Shown in pieces: positions 42,862-50,115 of a stretch of 64,000 bases of DNA (the first letter of the stretch is position 1; every line of letters starts with the position of its first letter). The translations under genes were made by a program, and so were the position numbers. Source of the stretch: Hymenobacter armeniacus (lineage in GTDB: Bacteria; Bacteroidota; Bacteroidia; Cytophagales; Hymenobacteraceae); contig NZ_JACXAC010000003.1 of assembly GCF_014699055.1 (NCBI RefSeq), positions 372,001 to 436,000 on the forward strand, in the 5' to 3' direction. The notes under the pieces were generated by a model. It saw only the letters and a program-made list of their open reading frames with translations, had not been told where the DNA came from and ran no database searches.

Positions 42862-42942
42862 CAGGCGGGGGTAATGTTAACTAACTATCGAACACGGCAA
42901 ATACGGCAGCCTGGCGTGAGGCCACGATGAAGCGTAGCCAGT

Positions 42943-43031
42943 GGCGCAGTACCCCGCAGCTGTGCTGCGGCTCGGCGGAAATCGTTGAACGGCGTCCGTC
43001 GGGCCGCAGCACAGCTGCGGGGTACTGCGCC
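42943..43031. repeat. Palindromic repeat, perfect 28-bp arms (family 5)
   Basis: Perfect inverted arms 42943-42970 and 43004-43031 with a 33-base centre. Each arm contains its own smaller palindrome ('CCGCAGCTGTGCTGCGG'). Lies between the TonB-like gene (ends 43055) and the ABC gene (starts 42861). Confidence 0.9.
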
Positions 43032-43054
43032 GCTAGCGCGACGCCCCTCCCGAC

Positions 43055-43570
43055 CTACTTCACGCGCCGCACGCCGGCGGGCGAGGGCCGGTTGTTCATT
43101 TCAATCTTCATGTTGCCCGCGCCGCCGAAGGGCACCGGCAGCTGAATGAGCACCGGCACCGGCCGGCCTTTGCGCATGGCCGGCTGCCAGCCCGTGAGCA
43201 GGGGCACCACGCGCAGGGCCTCGGCGTCGCACTCGGGCGAGAGCGACTTGGCCACCACCGGGTTGGTCACGCTGCCGTCGGCATTCACCGTGGCCGTCAC
43301 CAGCACGATGCCGCTAAGGGCTTTGACGCGCGCGGCTTCCGGATATTTTATGTTTTCGAGAAAAAACAAGCCCAGGGCCTGCTCGCCGCCGGGGTACACG
43401 GGCGCGCGGTCGGGGCGGTTGGCGGCCGAATGGGCCTGCACCTGCATGTTGTCGGCCTTGAGGATGATGGGCTGCTGCGCAGCGCCGGGCGTGGCCGCGG
43501 GCGCTTGGGCCCGCGCCGCCGAGGCCGCCGACCCCACGGCCAAAATCGTCAAAAGAATAGTTTTCGTCAT
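43055..43570 (-). CDS. TonB C-terminal-domain protein
   Basis: 171 residues. Signal peptide ends near 'SAARAQ', so unlike classical TonB there is no membrane anchor, unless the leader is uncleaved. The TonB_C domain is visible: 'PVYPGGEQALGLFFLENIKYPEAAR' (start), 'GIVLVTATVNADGSVTNPVVAKSL', 'CDAEALRVVPLLTGWQPAMRKGRPVPV'. Bacteroidota carry many such short energy-transducer-like proteins; they may energise outer-membrane receptors or be structural. Six bases separate it from the symporter gene upstream on the same strand, so the two are probably one operon. Confidence 0.85.
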   Translation of the reverse strand: MTKTILLTILAVGSAASAARAQAPAATPGAAQQPIILKADNMQVQAHSAANRPDRAPVYPGGEQALGLFFLENIKYPEAARVKALSGIVLVTATVNADGSVTNPVVAKSLSPECDAEALRVVPLLTGWQPAMRKGRPVPVLIQLPVPFGGAGNMKIEMNNRPSPAGVRRVK

Positions 43571-43576
43571 GGGAAG

Positions 43577-45079
43577 TTAAACCGCGGTTTGGGCGGCGGG
43601 GTTCACCGCCGCTGGCCGGGAAATGGCCAGCAGGCCCAGGTAGATGAGCGCGCCGTTGAGGAGCAGGATTTCAAAGCCGAACTTGTAGCCATTGAGCCAC
43701 TCCACCGAGTGCGACACGATGAGCCAGGTGAGGCCCACGCCGGCCACGCACACGGGCAGCACCAGCTGGTCGCGCAGCCGGCGGCCGGTGAGGATGCCAA
43801 AGGCAAACAGCCCCAGCAAGGGCCCGTAGGTGAAGCCCGCGGCCTTGTACACGGCATCGATGAGGCTCTGGTTGTTGTAGGCCCGGAAGATGAGGATGAT
43901 GATAATCAGCACCACCGACCAGCCCAGGTGGGTGAGCTGGCGCAGGCGCGTCTGGCGGGCTTCCGGGTATTTCTTGATGTCGAGAAAATCGACGCAGAAA
44001 GAGGTCGTGAGGGAAGTAAGGGCCGAGTCGGCCGAGGCGTAGGTGACGGCGATGATGCCCAGAATGAAGATGATGCCCGCAACGATGGAAAACTGCGTGG
44101 TGGCCAGGTAGGGGAACACCTTGTCGGTGTTCAGCGAGCCGTTGAGGTTGAGCAGCTGCGGCAGCTGCTCCAGTTTCAGGCCGCGGGCGGTGGCGTATTG
44201 GTACATGAGCACGCCCAGGGTCAGGAAGAGAATGTTGACGCACACAATGACCGGCGTGAACCAGAACAGGTTCTTTCGGGCTTCGCCAAGGCTGCGGCAG
44301 CTCAGGTTCTTCTGCATCAGGTCCTGGTCGAGACCGGTCATCACGATGGTGATGAACATGCCCGAGGCGAACTGCTTCCAGAAGAACTTGTCGTCGCGCA
44401 CGTCGGAGAAATACACCTGCGACATCGGGCTGTCTTTCACCGCCGTGATGAGCTTGGCGAAAGAGTAGTTCAGGGCATCGGCCATGAAGTAGATGCTCAG
44501 GGCCACGCAGCTCAGCATGGCCAGCGTCTGAAAGGTATCGGTCCAGAGAATGGTCTTGAGGCCGCCCTTGAAGGTGTAGAGATAGATGAACAGGATGCTC
44601 ACCACCACCGTCACGGCAAAAGGCACGCCCATGGCATCGAACACGGCCAGCTGCAGCACGCCCGCCACCAGGTACAGCCGCAGGGCCGAGCCCAGGGAGC
44701 GCGAAATCAGAAAAAACAGCGCCCCGGTTTTGTAGCTCCAGTAACCAAACCGCTCGTCCAGATACGAATAGATGGACACCAGCCGCAGCCGGTAGTACAG
44801 CGGCATCAGCACCAGCCCAATCACCACGTAGCCGGCCACAAAGCCCAGGGCCACGGCCAAATAGCTCCAGCTTTTGCCGTACACGTTGCCCGGCACCGAA
44901 ATAAAGGTGACGCCCGAAAGCGAGGTGCCAATCATGGCAAAAGCCACCATGTACCACGGGGCGTTGCGGTTGGCCACAAAGAAGCTTTCGCTGGTAGCCC
45001 CCCGCGACGTGAGGATGGCAATGATAATGAGAACCGCGAAGTAGCCCGCTACGAGGCTGAGAACGAGAGTTGGCGACAT
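43577..45079 (-). CDS. Sodium:solute symporter (SSS family)
   Basis: 500 residues from the ATG at 45079 ('MSPTLVLSLVAGYFAVLII'); the upstream frame adds a proline-rich stretch that is not membrane-like. Thirteen helices are expected. Family marks: 'RNAPWYMVAFAMIGTSLSGVTFISVPG', 'GYVVIGLVLMPLYYRL', 'SIYSYLDERFGYWSYKTGALFF', and 'AVTYASADSALTSLTTSF' (Na2-site serines). The substrate may be a sialic acid, proline or another small molecule; context does not decide. Confidence 0.92.
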   Translation of the reverse strand: MSPTLVLSLVAGYFAVLIIIAILTSRGATSESFFVANRNAPWYMVAFAMIGTSLSGVTFISVPGNVYGKSWSYLAVALGFVAGYVVIGLVLMPLYYRLRLVSIYSYLDERFGYWSYKTGALFFLISRSLGSALRLYLVAGVLQLAVFDAMGVPFAVTVVVSILFIYLYTFKGGLKTILWTDTFQTLAMLSCVALSIYFMADALNYSFAKLITAVKDSPMSQVYFSDVRDDKFFWKQFASGMFITIVMTGLDQDLMQKNLSCRSLGEARKNLFWFTPVIVCVNILFLTLGVLMYQYATARGLKLEQLPQLLNLNGSLNTDKVFPYLATTQFSIVAGIIFILGIIAVTYASADSALTSLTTSFCVDFLDIKKYPEARQTRLRQLTHLGWSVVLIIIILIFRAYNNQSLIDAVYKAAGFTYGPLLGLFAFGILTGRRLRDQLVLPVCVAGVGLTWLIVSHSVEWLNGYKFGFEILLLNGALIYLGLLAISRPAAVNPAAQTAV

Positions 45080-45197
45080 GTAAGCAGGGTGGGAGGGAGT
45101 GGGGGCAAAAGGGTAGGAGTTCGGAACAGAAGGAAAGGGCAAAGGTCGTTAGAATAACTCATGCCCTCTCATTCCCGGCCCGTTTTGCCCTCAAAAC

Positions 45198-46211
45198 CTA
45201 TTCCCAGTCCTGCCAGCGCAGCACTTCGCCTACGGCGGGCGCGTGCAGCTCGCCGCGCAACATGCCGCCCGCCGCCACTTCCGTGAGCTGGCGCAGGGGC
45301 TCCGAAGCCGGCTCGTCCGACAAATCGAAGGTGCCGTGGTGCATGGGCACCACGTGGCCGGCCCGCAGCACGTTGGCGGCCTTAGCGGCTTCGTGCGGGT
45401 TCACGTGGCTTTTGGCCATCATGTAAGCGGGCTTGTAGGCGCCGATGGGCATCAGCACGATGTCGACGGGACCGAAGCGCGCCTCAATGGCCTCAAAATG
45501 GTCGCCGTAGGCCGTGTCGCCGGCGAAGTAGAGAAGCTTGTCGGCCACCCGAATCAGGAAGCTGCCCCACAGCACCTCGTTCAGGTCGGCCAGCCCGCGG
45601 CGGTGCCAGTGAGCGGCCGGCAGGTATGTGATTTCCAGCGGCGAATCCGGCCCCAGGTCGTACTGCTGCCACCAGCCGGCTTCTTGCACGGGAAGGCCCT
45701 TGGCCATGCCGCGCAGCAGCGGCCCCATGCGCAGCGGCGAGAGCACGCGCATCTGCGGGTTTTGCGCCGCCAGCAGCTTGATGGATTTCTCGTCTAGGTG
45801 GTCGCGGTGGCCGTGCGAGAGCAGCAAGTAGTCGATGCTGCGAATGGCCTCGGGCGGGCAGGGAAGGGCGTGCCGGTGCCGCAGCCCCAGGGAGCTGAAC
45901 AGCACGGGGTCGAAGAGCAGGGTGACGCCCGCCGCGCGCAGCAGGAAACAGGAGTGCCCCAGCCACACCAGCATGTCGTCGGTGGAGGAAAACGCGGCCG
46001 TGCAGTCCATCACGGTCGGTGCCCAGGTGTCGGCCTTCTTTTCATCCTTCTGCGGGTTGGTCGATAGCTGCCATTTCAGCACCGTCGCAAAGCTGGGCTC
46101 AAACAGCTCCTCGCCGTTGGCGAATTCGTTGCCGAAGAGCTTGTTGCCGGGGTAGCCGGGCCGCACGGTGGGCAGGGCGTCGTTGCGGAGGTGGGAAATG
46201 CGCTTGGCCAT
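45198..46211 (-). CDS. Metallo-beta-lactamase-fold hydrolase (NAPE-PLD/UlaG-like)
   Basis: 337 residues, no signal peptide. The zinc motif is 'LLLSHGHRDHLD' (HxHxDH). Before it stands 'VWLGHSCFLLRAAGVTLLFDPV', typical of the group related to N-acylphosphatidylethanolamine phospholipase D. Further metal ligands lie in 'PAAHWHRRG', 'YFAGDTAYG' and 'VPMHHGTFDLS'. It could hydrolyse a phospholipid or a sugar lactone; the name NAPE-PLD-like is by fold only. Confidence 0.9.
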   Translation of the reverse strand: MAKRISHLRNDALPTVRPGYPGNKLFGNEFANGEELFEPSFATVLKWQLSTNPQKDEKKADTWAPTVMDCTAAFSSTDDMLVWLGHSCFLLRAAGVTLLFDPVLFSSLGLRHRHALPCPPEAIRSIDYLLLSHGHRDHLDEKSIKLLAAQNPQMRVLSPLRMGPLLRGMAKGLPVQEAGWWQQYDLGPDSPLEITYLPAAHWHRRGLADLNEVLWGSFLIRVADKLLYFAGDTAYGDHFEAIEARFGPVDIVLMPIGAYKPAYMMAKSHVNPHEAAKAANVLRAGHVVPMHHGTFDLSDEPASEPLRQLTEVAAGGMLRGELHAPAVGEVLRWQDWE

Positions 46212-46227
46212 GTTGCTGAAGTACGAA

Positions 46228-46260
46228 AATTGCCCGACTACGCGCGGTAATCGGGCAATT
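46228..46260 (-). terminator. Terminator after the M61 gene
   Basis: Perfect 10-bp stem (46228-46237 / 46251-46260); TTTTCG follows on the minus strand. Confidence 0.7.
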
Positions 46261-46293
46261 CAGTAAGGAAATGCTGAAACCTGAAACACGCGG

Positions 46294-48156
46294 TTAGTTC
46301 GAAGCCTGGCTGGCCAGCCAGGCCTCGCGCAGGGCCTTCTGGGCGGGCGTGTACACCATTTTCTCCACCGAGTCCACGGGTTTTACCTGCACGTTGGGGT
46401 CTTCGCCGAGGATGAGCTGGGTGGTGCGCTCCACGCCGCCGCGGGTTTTCACTTTCACAAACACCACGTCGCTGGGCGAGTGCTTGCGCAGCACGCCGTC
46501 GAGGTCGCCGGGGCTTTTCAGCTCCTTGCCGTCCAGCACCACCAGCTGGTCGCCGCGGTCGATGCCGGCCTTGTAGAGGCCCGAGCCAATCTGGGTGTTA
46601 TAGGCCACAATGCAGCGGCCTTCGTCGTCGAAGTCTACCTGCCGGGGCAGGGCCGCGCCCAGCACCCGCGTCGGAATCACGGCCAGGCCGGCCACCAACA
46701 GGTTTTCGCTGAAACGGGGCATCTCGCGGCCGTAGATGTACTGGCGGAAGAAGCGCCCGGCAAACACCGTGTCCTTGCTCACCTCGCCCACCACGCGCTG
46801 CACGTCGCGGATGGTGTAGGGCTTGGCCGGGGCGTAGTTGCTTTGCTTCGAGCCAAACTCCTGCCACAGCGCCTGCATCACCTTGTCGAGCGAGGTGCGG
46901 TGGAACTGCCGCAGCTGCATGTCGAGCACCAGCGCAATGCCCGCGCCCTGGGTGTAGTACGACAGCGTGGTGTTCACCGTGTTCATGGGCGTGGTGCTGC
47001 CCGAGCCGTCGGTGAACGCCGCCTGCCGGCTCATGTCGATGGCCGACGCGTAGCGCGCGCCCGGGCTGTTCTGGCGCTGGTTCACCCAGCCGCTGATGTC
47101 GTCGAAGAACTCCTCGTCCTCAATGAGCTTGGCGCGGCGCAGGGCCAGGCGGCCGTAGTACTGCGTGAAGCCTTCGGCCAGCCACAGCATGTCGCTCATG
47201 TTCACGCGCTGGAAGTCGAAGGGCTCCAGGTCGCGGGGGCGCAGGCGCTCCACGTTCCAGGAGTGGAAGAATTCGTGGGCCACCGTGCCCAGGTTGCGGG
47301 TGCCGTCTTCCTCGCGCAGGGGCCGCGGGCTGGTGAGCGAGGTCGAGTTGCGGTGCTCCATGCCGTCGGAGGTGGCCTGGCTCAGGTAGTCGGCAATGAA
47401 GGTGTAGCGCCCGAAGTCGAACTTCGGCAACTCGCCAAAAATGGCTTTTTCTTCCTTCACCACCTTCTGCACCTTGCGGGCGTAGGCATCCAGCTCGGCC
47501 GAGGTGCCCAGGTACAGCGCCGCGAGCTCAATGGTCTGGTCGCCTTCCTGCCAGCTGCGCACCTGCTGGGCGCCCAGCGACACGGGGCTGTCCATCAGGT
47601 ACTGCAGGTTGGGGGCCGTATACACGGTTTTGTCGTCGCCCAACCGCAACTGGGTGGCCACTTTCCAGCTAGCCGGCAGCTCAAACTTCACTTCGGCCGG
47701 GCGCTCTTCCAAGCCCGCGGCGTAGCACAGCGTGGCCGGCATGTTGAGGTGGGCGTGCTGCTGGTCGATGCCGGCGAAGGTGCCGTCCGTGAGGTCGCCG
47801 TAGAGGGTGTAGCTGAAGATGACCTTGCCGTCGGTGGCCGGCGTTACTTCCCAGCTGTAGGGGTCGGGCCGGTTGAGGGGCAGCGGGTGATTGGCACCGT
47901 CGGTGGCCACCACGTAGTACACGTTTTTGGCAAAGTCGTGCAAGGCGTAGCGCCCGGGCGAGCTGCGCGCCATCCGCACGCGCAAGGGGCCGGCGGGCAG
48001 GCCGGCAAACGTGGCCGTCACCTTCGCCTCGTGGTGCACCGCATTCGGAAACGACACCGTGTAGCGCACGGCCGGCCCGGCGGCACCCGTTTGGGCAGTG
48101 GCTTCGGATACGCCCAGCGCGAGCAGGGCCAATAGCATAGGGGCGAAGTTTCTCAT
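46294..48156 (-). CDS. M61 glycyl-aminopeptidase-like protease with PDZ domain
   Basis: 620 residues from the ATG at 48156 ('MRNFAPMLLALLALGVSEA', signal peptide ending near 'TAQ'). N-terminal beta domain with 'RYTVSFPNAVHHEAKVTATF', 'RYALHDFAKNVY'. Zinc site 'VAHEFFHSWNVERLRP' (HExxH) with a downstream Glu in 'LWLAEGFTQYYG'. A C-terminal PDZ domain (about 520-600) has 'SGLYKAGIDRGDQLVVLDGKEL'. It should trim N-terminal residues from peptides outside the cytoplasm. Length and layout match the M61 family well. Confidence 0.93.
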   Translation of the reverse strand: MRNFAPMLLALLALGVSEATAQTGAAGPAVRYTVSFPNAVHHEAKVTATFAGLPAGPLRVRMARSSPGRYALHDFAKNVYYVVATDGANHPLPLNRPDPYSWEVTPATDGKVIFSYTLYGDLTDGTFAGIDQQHAHLNMPATLCYAAGLEERPAEVKFELPASWKVATQLRLGDDKTVYTAPNLQYLMDSPVSLGAQQVRSWQEGDQTIELAALYLGTSAELDAYARKVQKVVKEEKAIFGELPKFDFGRYTFIADYLSQATSDGMEHRNSTSLTSPRPLREEDGTRNLGTVAHEFFHSWNVERLRPRDLEPFDFQRVNMSDMLWLAEGFTQYYGRLALRRAKLIEDEEFFDDISGWVNQRQNSPGARYASAIDMSRQAAFTDGSGSTTPMNTVNTTLSYYTQGAGIALVLDMQLRQFHRTSLDKVMQALWQEFGSKQSNYAPAKPYTIRDVQRVVGEVSKDTVFAGRFFRQYIYGREMPRFSENLLVAGLAVIPTRVLGAALPRQVDFDDEGRCIVAYNTQIGSGLYKAGIDRGDQLVVLDGKELKSPGDLDGVLRKHSPSDVVFVKVKTRGGVERTTQLILGEDPNVQVKPVDSVEKMVYTPAQKALREAWLASQASN

Positions 48157-48325
48157 AGTAGAAATAATAGGTAAACAAGGTATGGGCCGGCGGGCCTGTG
48201 CCGAAGCACGCCACAAAGTTGCGGAAAATTTACAATAGAATAAGTGGTTTGGCCCTGCGCAAGCCGGTTAATAATGCTAAAATTATGTTTTTGTTATATC
48301 CCCGGCAATTATTAAAAATCAAGGG

Positions 48326-49030
48326 TCAAGCTTCGTTTCGCCCGATGTAAACCCCGGCTTCGATGGCCTGCCCGAAAAAGCGCTGCTCCTGCGTTGGGCG
48401 CAGGCCCCGGCGGGTGAGCTCGGCCCGTACGTCGGGCAGTTGGCGGGCGCGCAGGCCCGTGGTGAGCCGAAAAAAAGCGTACATGGCCACCAGCAGCCAG
48501 CGGCGCCAGCCCCGGCGGGCGGGCCGAAAATCGGCCACCAGCCAGGGCGCGTCCGGCCGCTGGGCCTGCCGCAGCTGGGCCAGCGCCCCAGCCAGCTCCG
48601 GGGCCGGAATGCAGTCGAGCACAAAAAAGGTAACGAGAACGTCGAAGCTTTCGCCCGGCCGCAAGGCCTCCTGGGTCCCGTGCCGAAACTCGACCTGCGC
48701 CCCGGCGGCCGGGCATTCGCGGGCCAGGCGCCGGCGCGCACGGGCCAGCATGTTGGGGGAGGCTTCCAGGTAGAGCACCGTGGCCAGTGGACGGTGGCGC
48801 AGCACTTCCGTCAGCACCCAGCCCGTGCCGCCGCCCAGAATGAGCACGTGCGGCGCGGCAGCAGCAGGCAGGCCGCCCAGCGCTGCATGCTGCGCGCGCC
48901 GCTGGGCGGGGCCAAACACGAGGCCTGCCAGCGCGTCATAGCACCACGCCACGCGGTCGAAGCCGCGGAGCGCAGGGCGGCTGGCCGCAGAAAATGCGTC
49001 CGCAGGCGGCTCAGGCATGGTGGAAAGCAC
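48326..49030 (-). CDS. Class I SAM-dependent methyltransferase
   Basis: 234 residues (or 230 from a second ATG at 49018). N-terminal 'FDRVAWCYDALAGLVFG' is typical of UbiE/COQ5-like methyltransferases. SAM site: 'VLILGGGTGWVLTEVL' (GGGTG) and the acidic 'LYLEASPNMLARA'. 'FDVLVTFFVLDCIP' is motif 4. A membrane-interacting segment 'WLLVAMYAFFRLTTGL' suggests a lipid-like or quinone-like substrate. The target is not known. Confidence 0.88.
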   Translation of the reverse strand: MLSTMPEPPADAFSAASRPALRGFDRVAWCYDALAGLVFGPAQRRAQHAALGGLPAAAAPHVLILGGGTGWVLTEVLRHRPLATVLYLEASPNMLARARRRLARECPAAGAQVEFRHGTQEALRPGESFDVLVTFFVLDCIPAPELAGALAQLRQAQRPDAPWLVADFRPARRGWRRWLLVAMYAFFRLTTGLRARQLPDVRAELTRRGLRPTQEQRFFGQAIEAGVYIGRNEA

Positions 49031-49124
49031 GGGGCCGAGAAAAAAATATCATGCGGCAAGTAACTGAAAAACAATCGGCGGTACGGTTCACAGCAGGCGA
49101 ATGCCGAAAAAAATGGGCCAATAG

Positions 49125-49156
49125 TTGCGCCGCGGCAAATTGGGGCTATATCTTTG
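49125..49156 (+). promoter_or_regulatory. Promoter of tRNA-Leu: -33 TTG and -7 TATCTTTG
   Basis: TTG at 49125-49127 and a perfect TAnnTTTG at 49149-49156, 21 bases apart, as in Bacteroidota sigma-ABfr promoters. Transcription should begin near 49161-49163. Confidence 0.7.
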
Positions 49157-49163
49157 TGCCATC

Positions 49164-49199
49164 AAAAGGCCGCACTTCCTCATGGTAGCGCGGCTTTTT
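49164..49199 (+). promoter_or_regulatory. Terminator-like hairpin in the tRNA-Leu leader
   Basis: Stem AAAAGGCCGC / GCGGCTTTTT (49164-49173 / 49190-49199, one G-T pair) directly after the expected transcription start and 10 bases before the tRNA. Confidence 0.5.
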
Positions 49200-49209
49200 A
49201 GCCCCAACT

Positions 49210-49291
49210 GCGCTTGTGGCGAAATTGGTAGACGCGCTGTCTTCAGGCGGCAGTTCCGCAAGGTGTGAGAGTTCGAGTCTCTCCGAGCGCA
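49210..49291 (+). tRNA. tRNA-Leu, anticodon CAG
   Basis: 82 bases. Acceptor GCGCTTG (49210-49216) pairs with CGAGCGC (49284-49290, one G-T pair); discriminator A at 49291; CCA is not encoded. D-arm 'GCG..AATTGGTAGACGC', anticodon stem CTGTC/GGCAG around loop TTCAGGC (anticodon CAG), a long variable arm as in class II tRNAs, and T-arm 'GAGAGTTCGAGTCTCTC'. It decodes CUG, the favoured Leu codon of this GC-rich genome. Confidence 0.95.
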
Positions 49292-49298
49292 CGTTAAT

Positions 49299-49327
49299 AA
49301 AAAGCCAGCCCCCCGGGGCTGGCTTTT
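49299..49327. terminator. Terminator after tRNA-Leu
   Basis: Palindromic stem AGCCAGCCCC / GGGGCTGGCT (49303-49324), A-run before and T6 after. Confidence 0.9.
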
Positions 49328-49390
49328 TTCGTTTTGCGTATTATTCGGGGCGCATCTCTGGTACTTTCCTTCATCCCGCCGCGTAAGTTC

Positions 49391-50065
49391 ATGAATCGAC
49401 TCACTTCTCGATTGCTGGCCCTGGCCGGCCTGTTCACTGTAGAGGTGGCCGCGGGGCTGGGGTTGTTTGTGGCGGCGTTTGCCGGGTTTTTCTACTTGGC
49501 GCGGGTCGTGTTTGTGCACCATTCCCAAGCCCTCGACACCTGGGCGTTCGCCATTGTCGATGCCTGGCAGCAAGCGCACCCGTGGGTGGAGGGGCCCGTT
49601 CACTTCGTCACGTTCTTCGCCTCGCTCTATTTTCTGCTGCCCGCCAGCATCATCGGCCCGCTACTGATGCGACGAGCCGGGCACCCGCGCGAAGCCTGGG
49701 AATGGCTGCTGGCCATGGCCGGCAGCGTGCTGCTCAACCAGCTGCTAAAACTGTATTTCAACCGGCCCCGGCCCGTCAATACCCTGCTGCATACCTACGG
49801 CCTGAGCTTCCCCAGCGGCCACGCCATGATGGGGCTCACCTTCTACGGCTGCCTGGCCTGGCTGCTGGCCCGGCACTTGGGCCAGCGCGGCTGGGTGGCC
49901 CCGCTGCTGCTTTGGGCCGGCCTCATCGGCCTCACGCGGGTGTGCCTGCACGCCCACTACGCCACCGACGTGCTGGCCGGCTTTGCGGGCGGGGCGGCGT
50001 GGCTGGTTGCCAGCCGCGGCGCGCTCAAGCTGTTCTGGAAAGAAGAAAAGGCCGTGCTCAAATAG
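49391..50065 (+). CDS. PAP2-family phosphatase (second copy)
   Basis: 224 residues from the ATG at 49391; the frame before it lacks homology. Membrane protein with all three PAP2 motifs: 'KLYFNRPRP', 'SFPSGHAMMG' and 'RVCLHAHYATDVLAG'. Unlike the phosphatase at 35827, it has the canonical PSGH and an intact C-terminus ('KLFWKEEKAVLK'). Candidate lipid phosphatases of this type include undecaprenyl-pyrophosphate phosphatases (BacA-independent type). The substrate cannot be read from sequence. Confidence 0.92.
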   Translation: MNRLTSRLLALAGLFTVEVAAGLGLFVAAFAGFFYLARVVFVHHSQALDTWAFAIVDAWQQAHPWVEGPVHFVTFFASLYFLLPASIIGPLLMRRAGHPREAWEWLLAMAGSVLLNQLLKLYFNRPRPVNTLLHTYGLSFPSGHAMMGLTFYGCLAWLLARHLGQRGWVAPLLLWAGLIGLTRVCLHAHYATDVLAGFAGGAAWLVASRGALKLFWKEEKAVLK

Positions 50066-50115
50066 CAGGTGTTCGGGTTTTGGTATGCAGAGCCTTGAGA
50101 CTCAAAACCTGGCAC

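Noticed and set aside
43430..45157. 575-codon plus-strand frame opposite the symporter
   Set aside because: Arg/Gly/His/Gln-rich shadow of a membrane protein on the minus strand.
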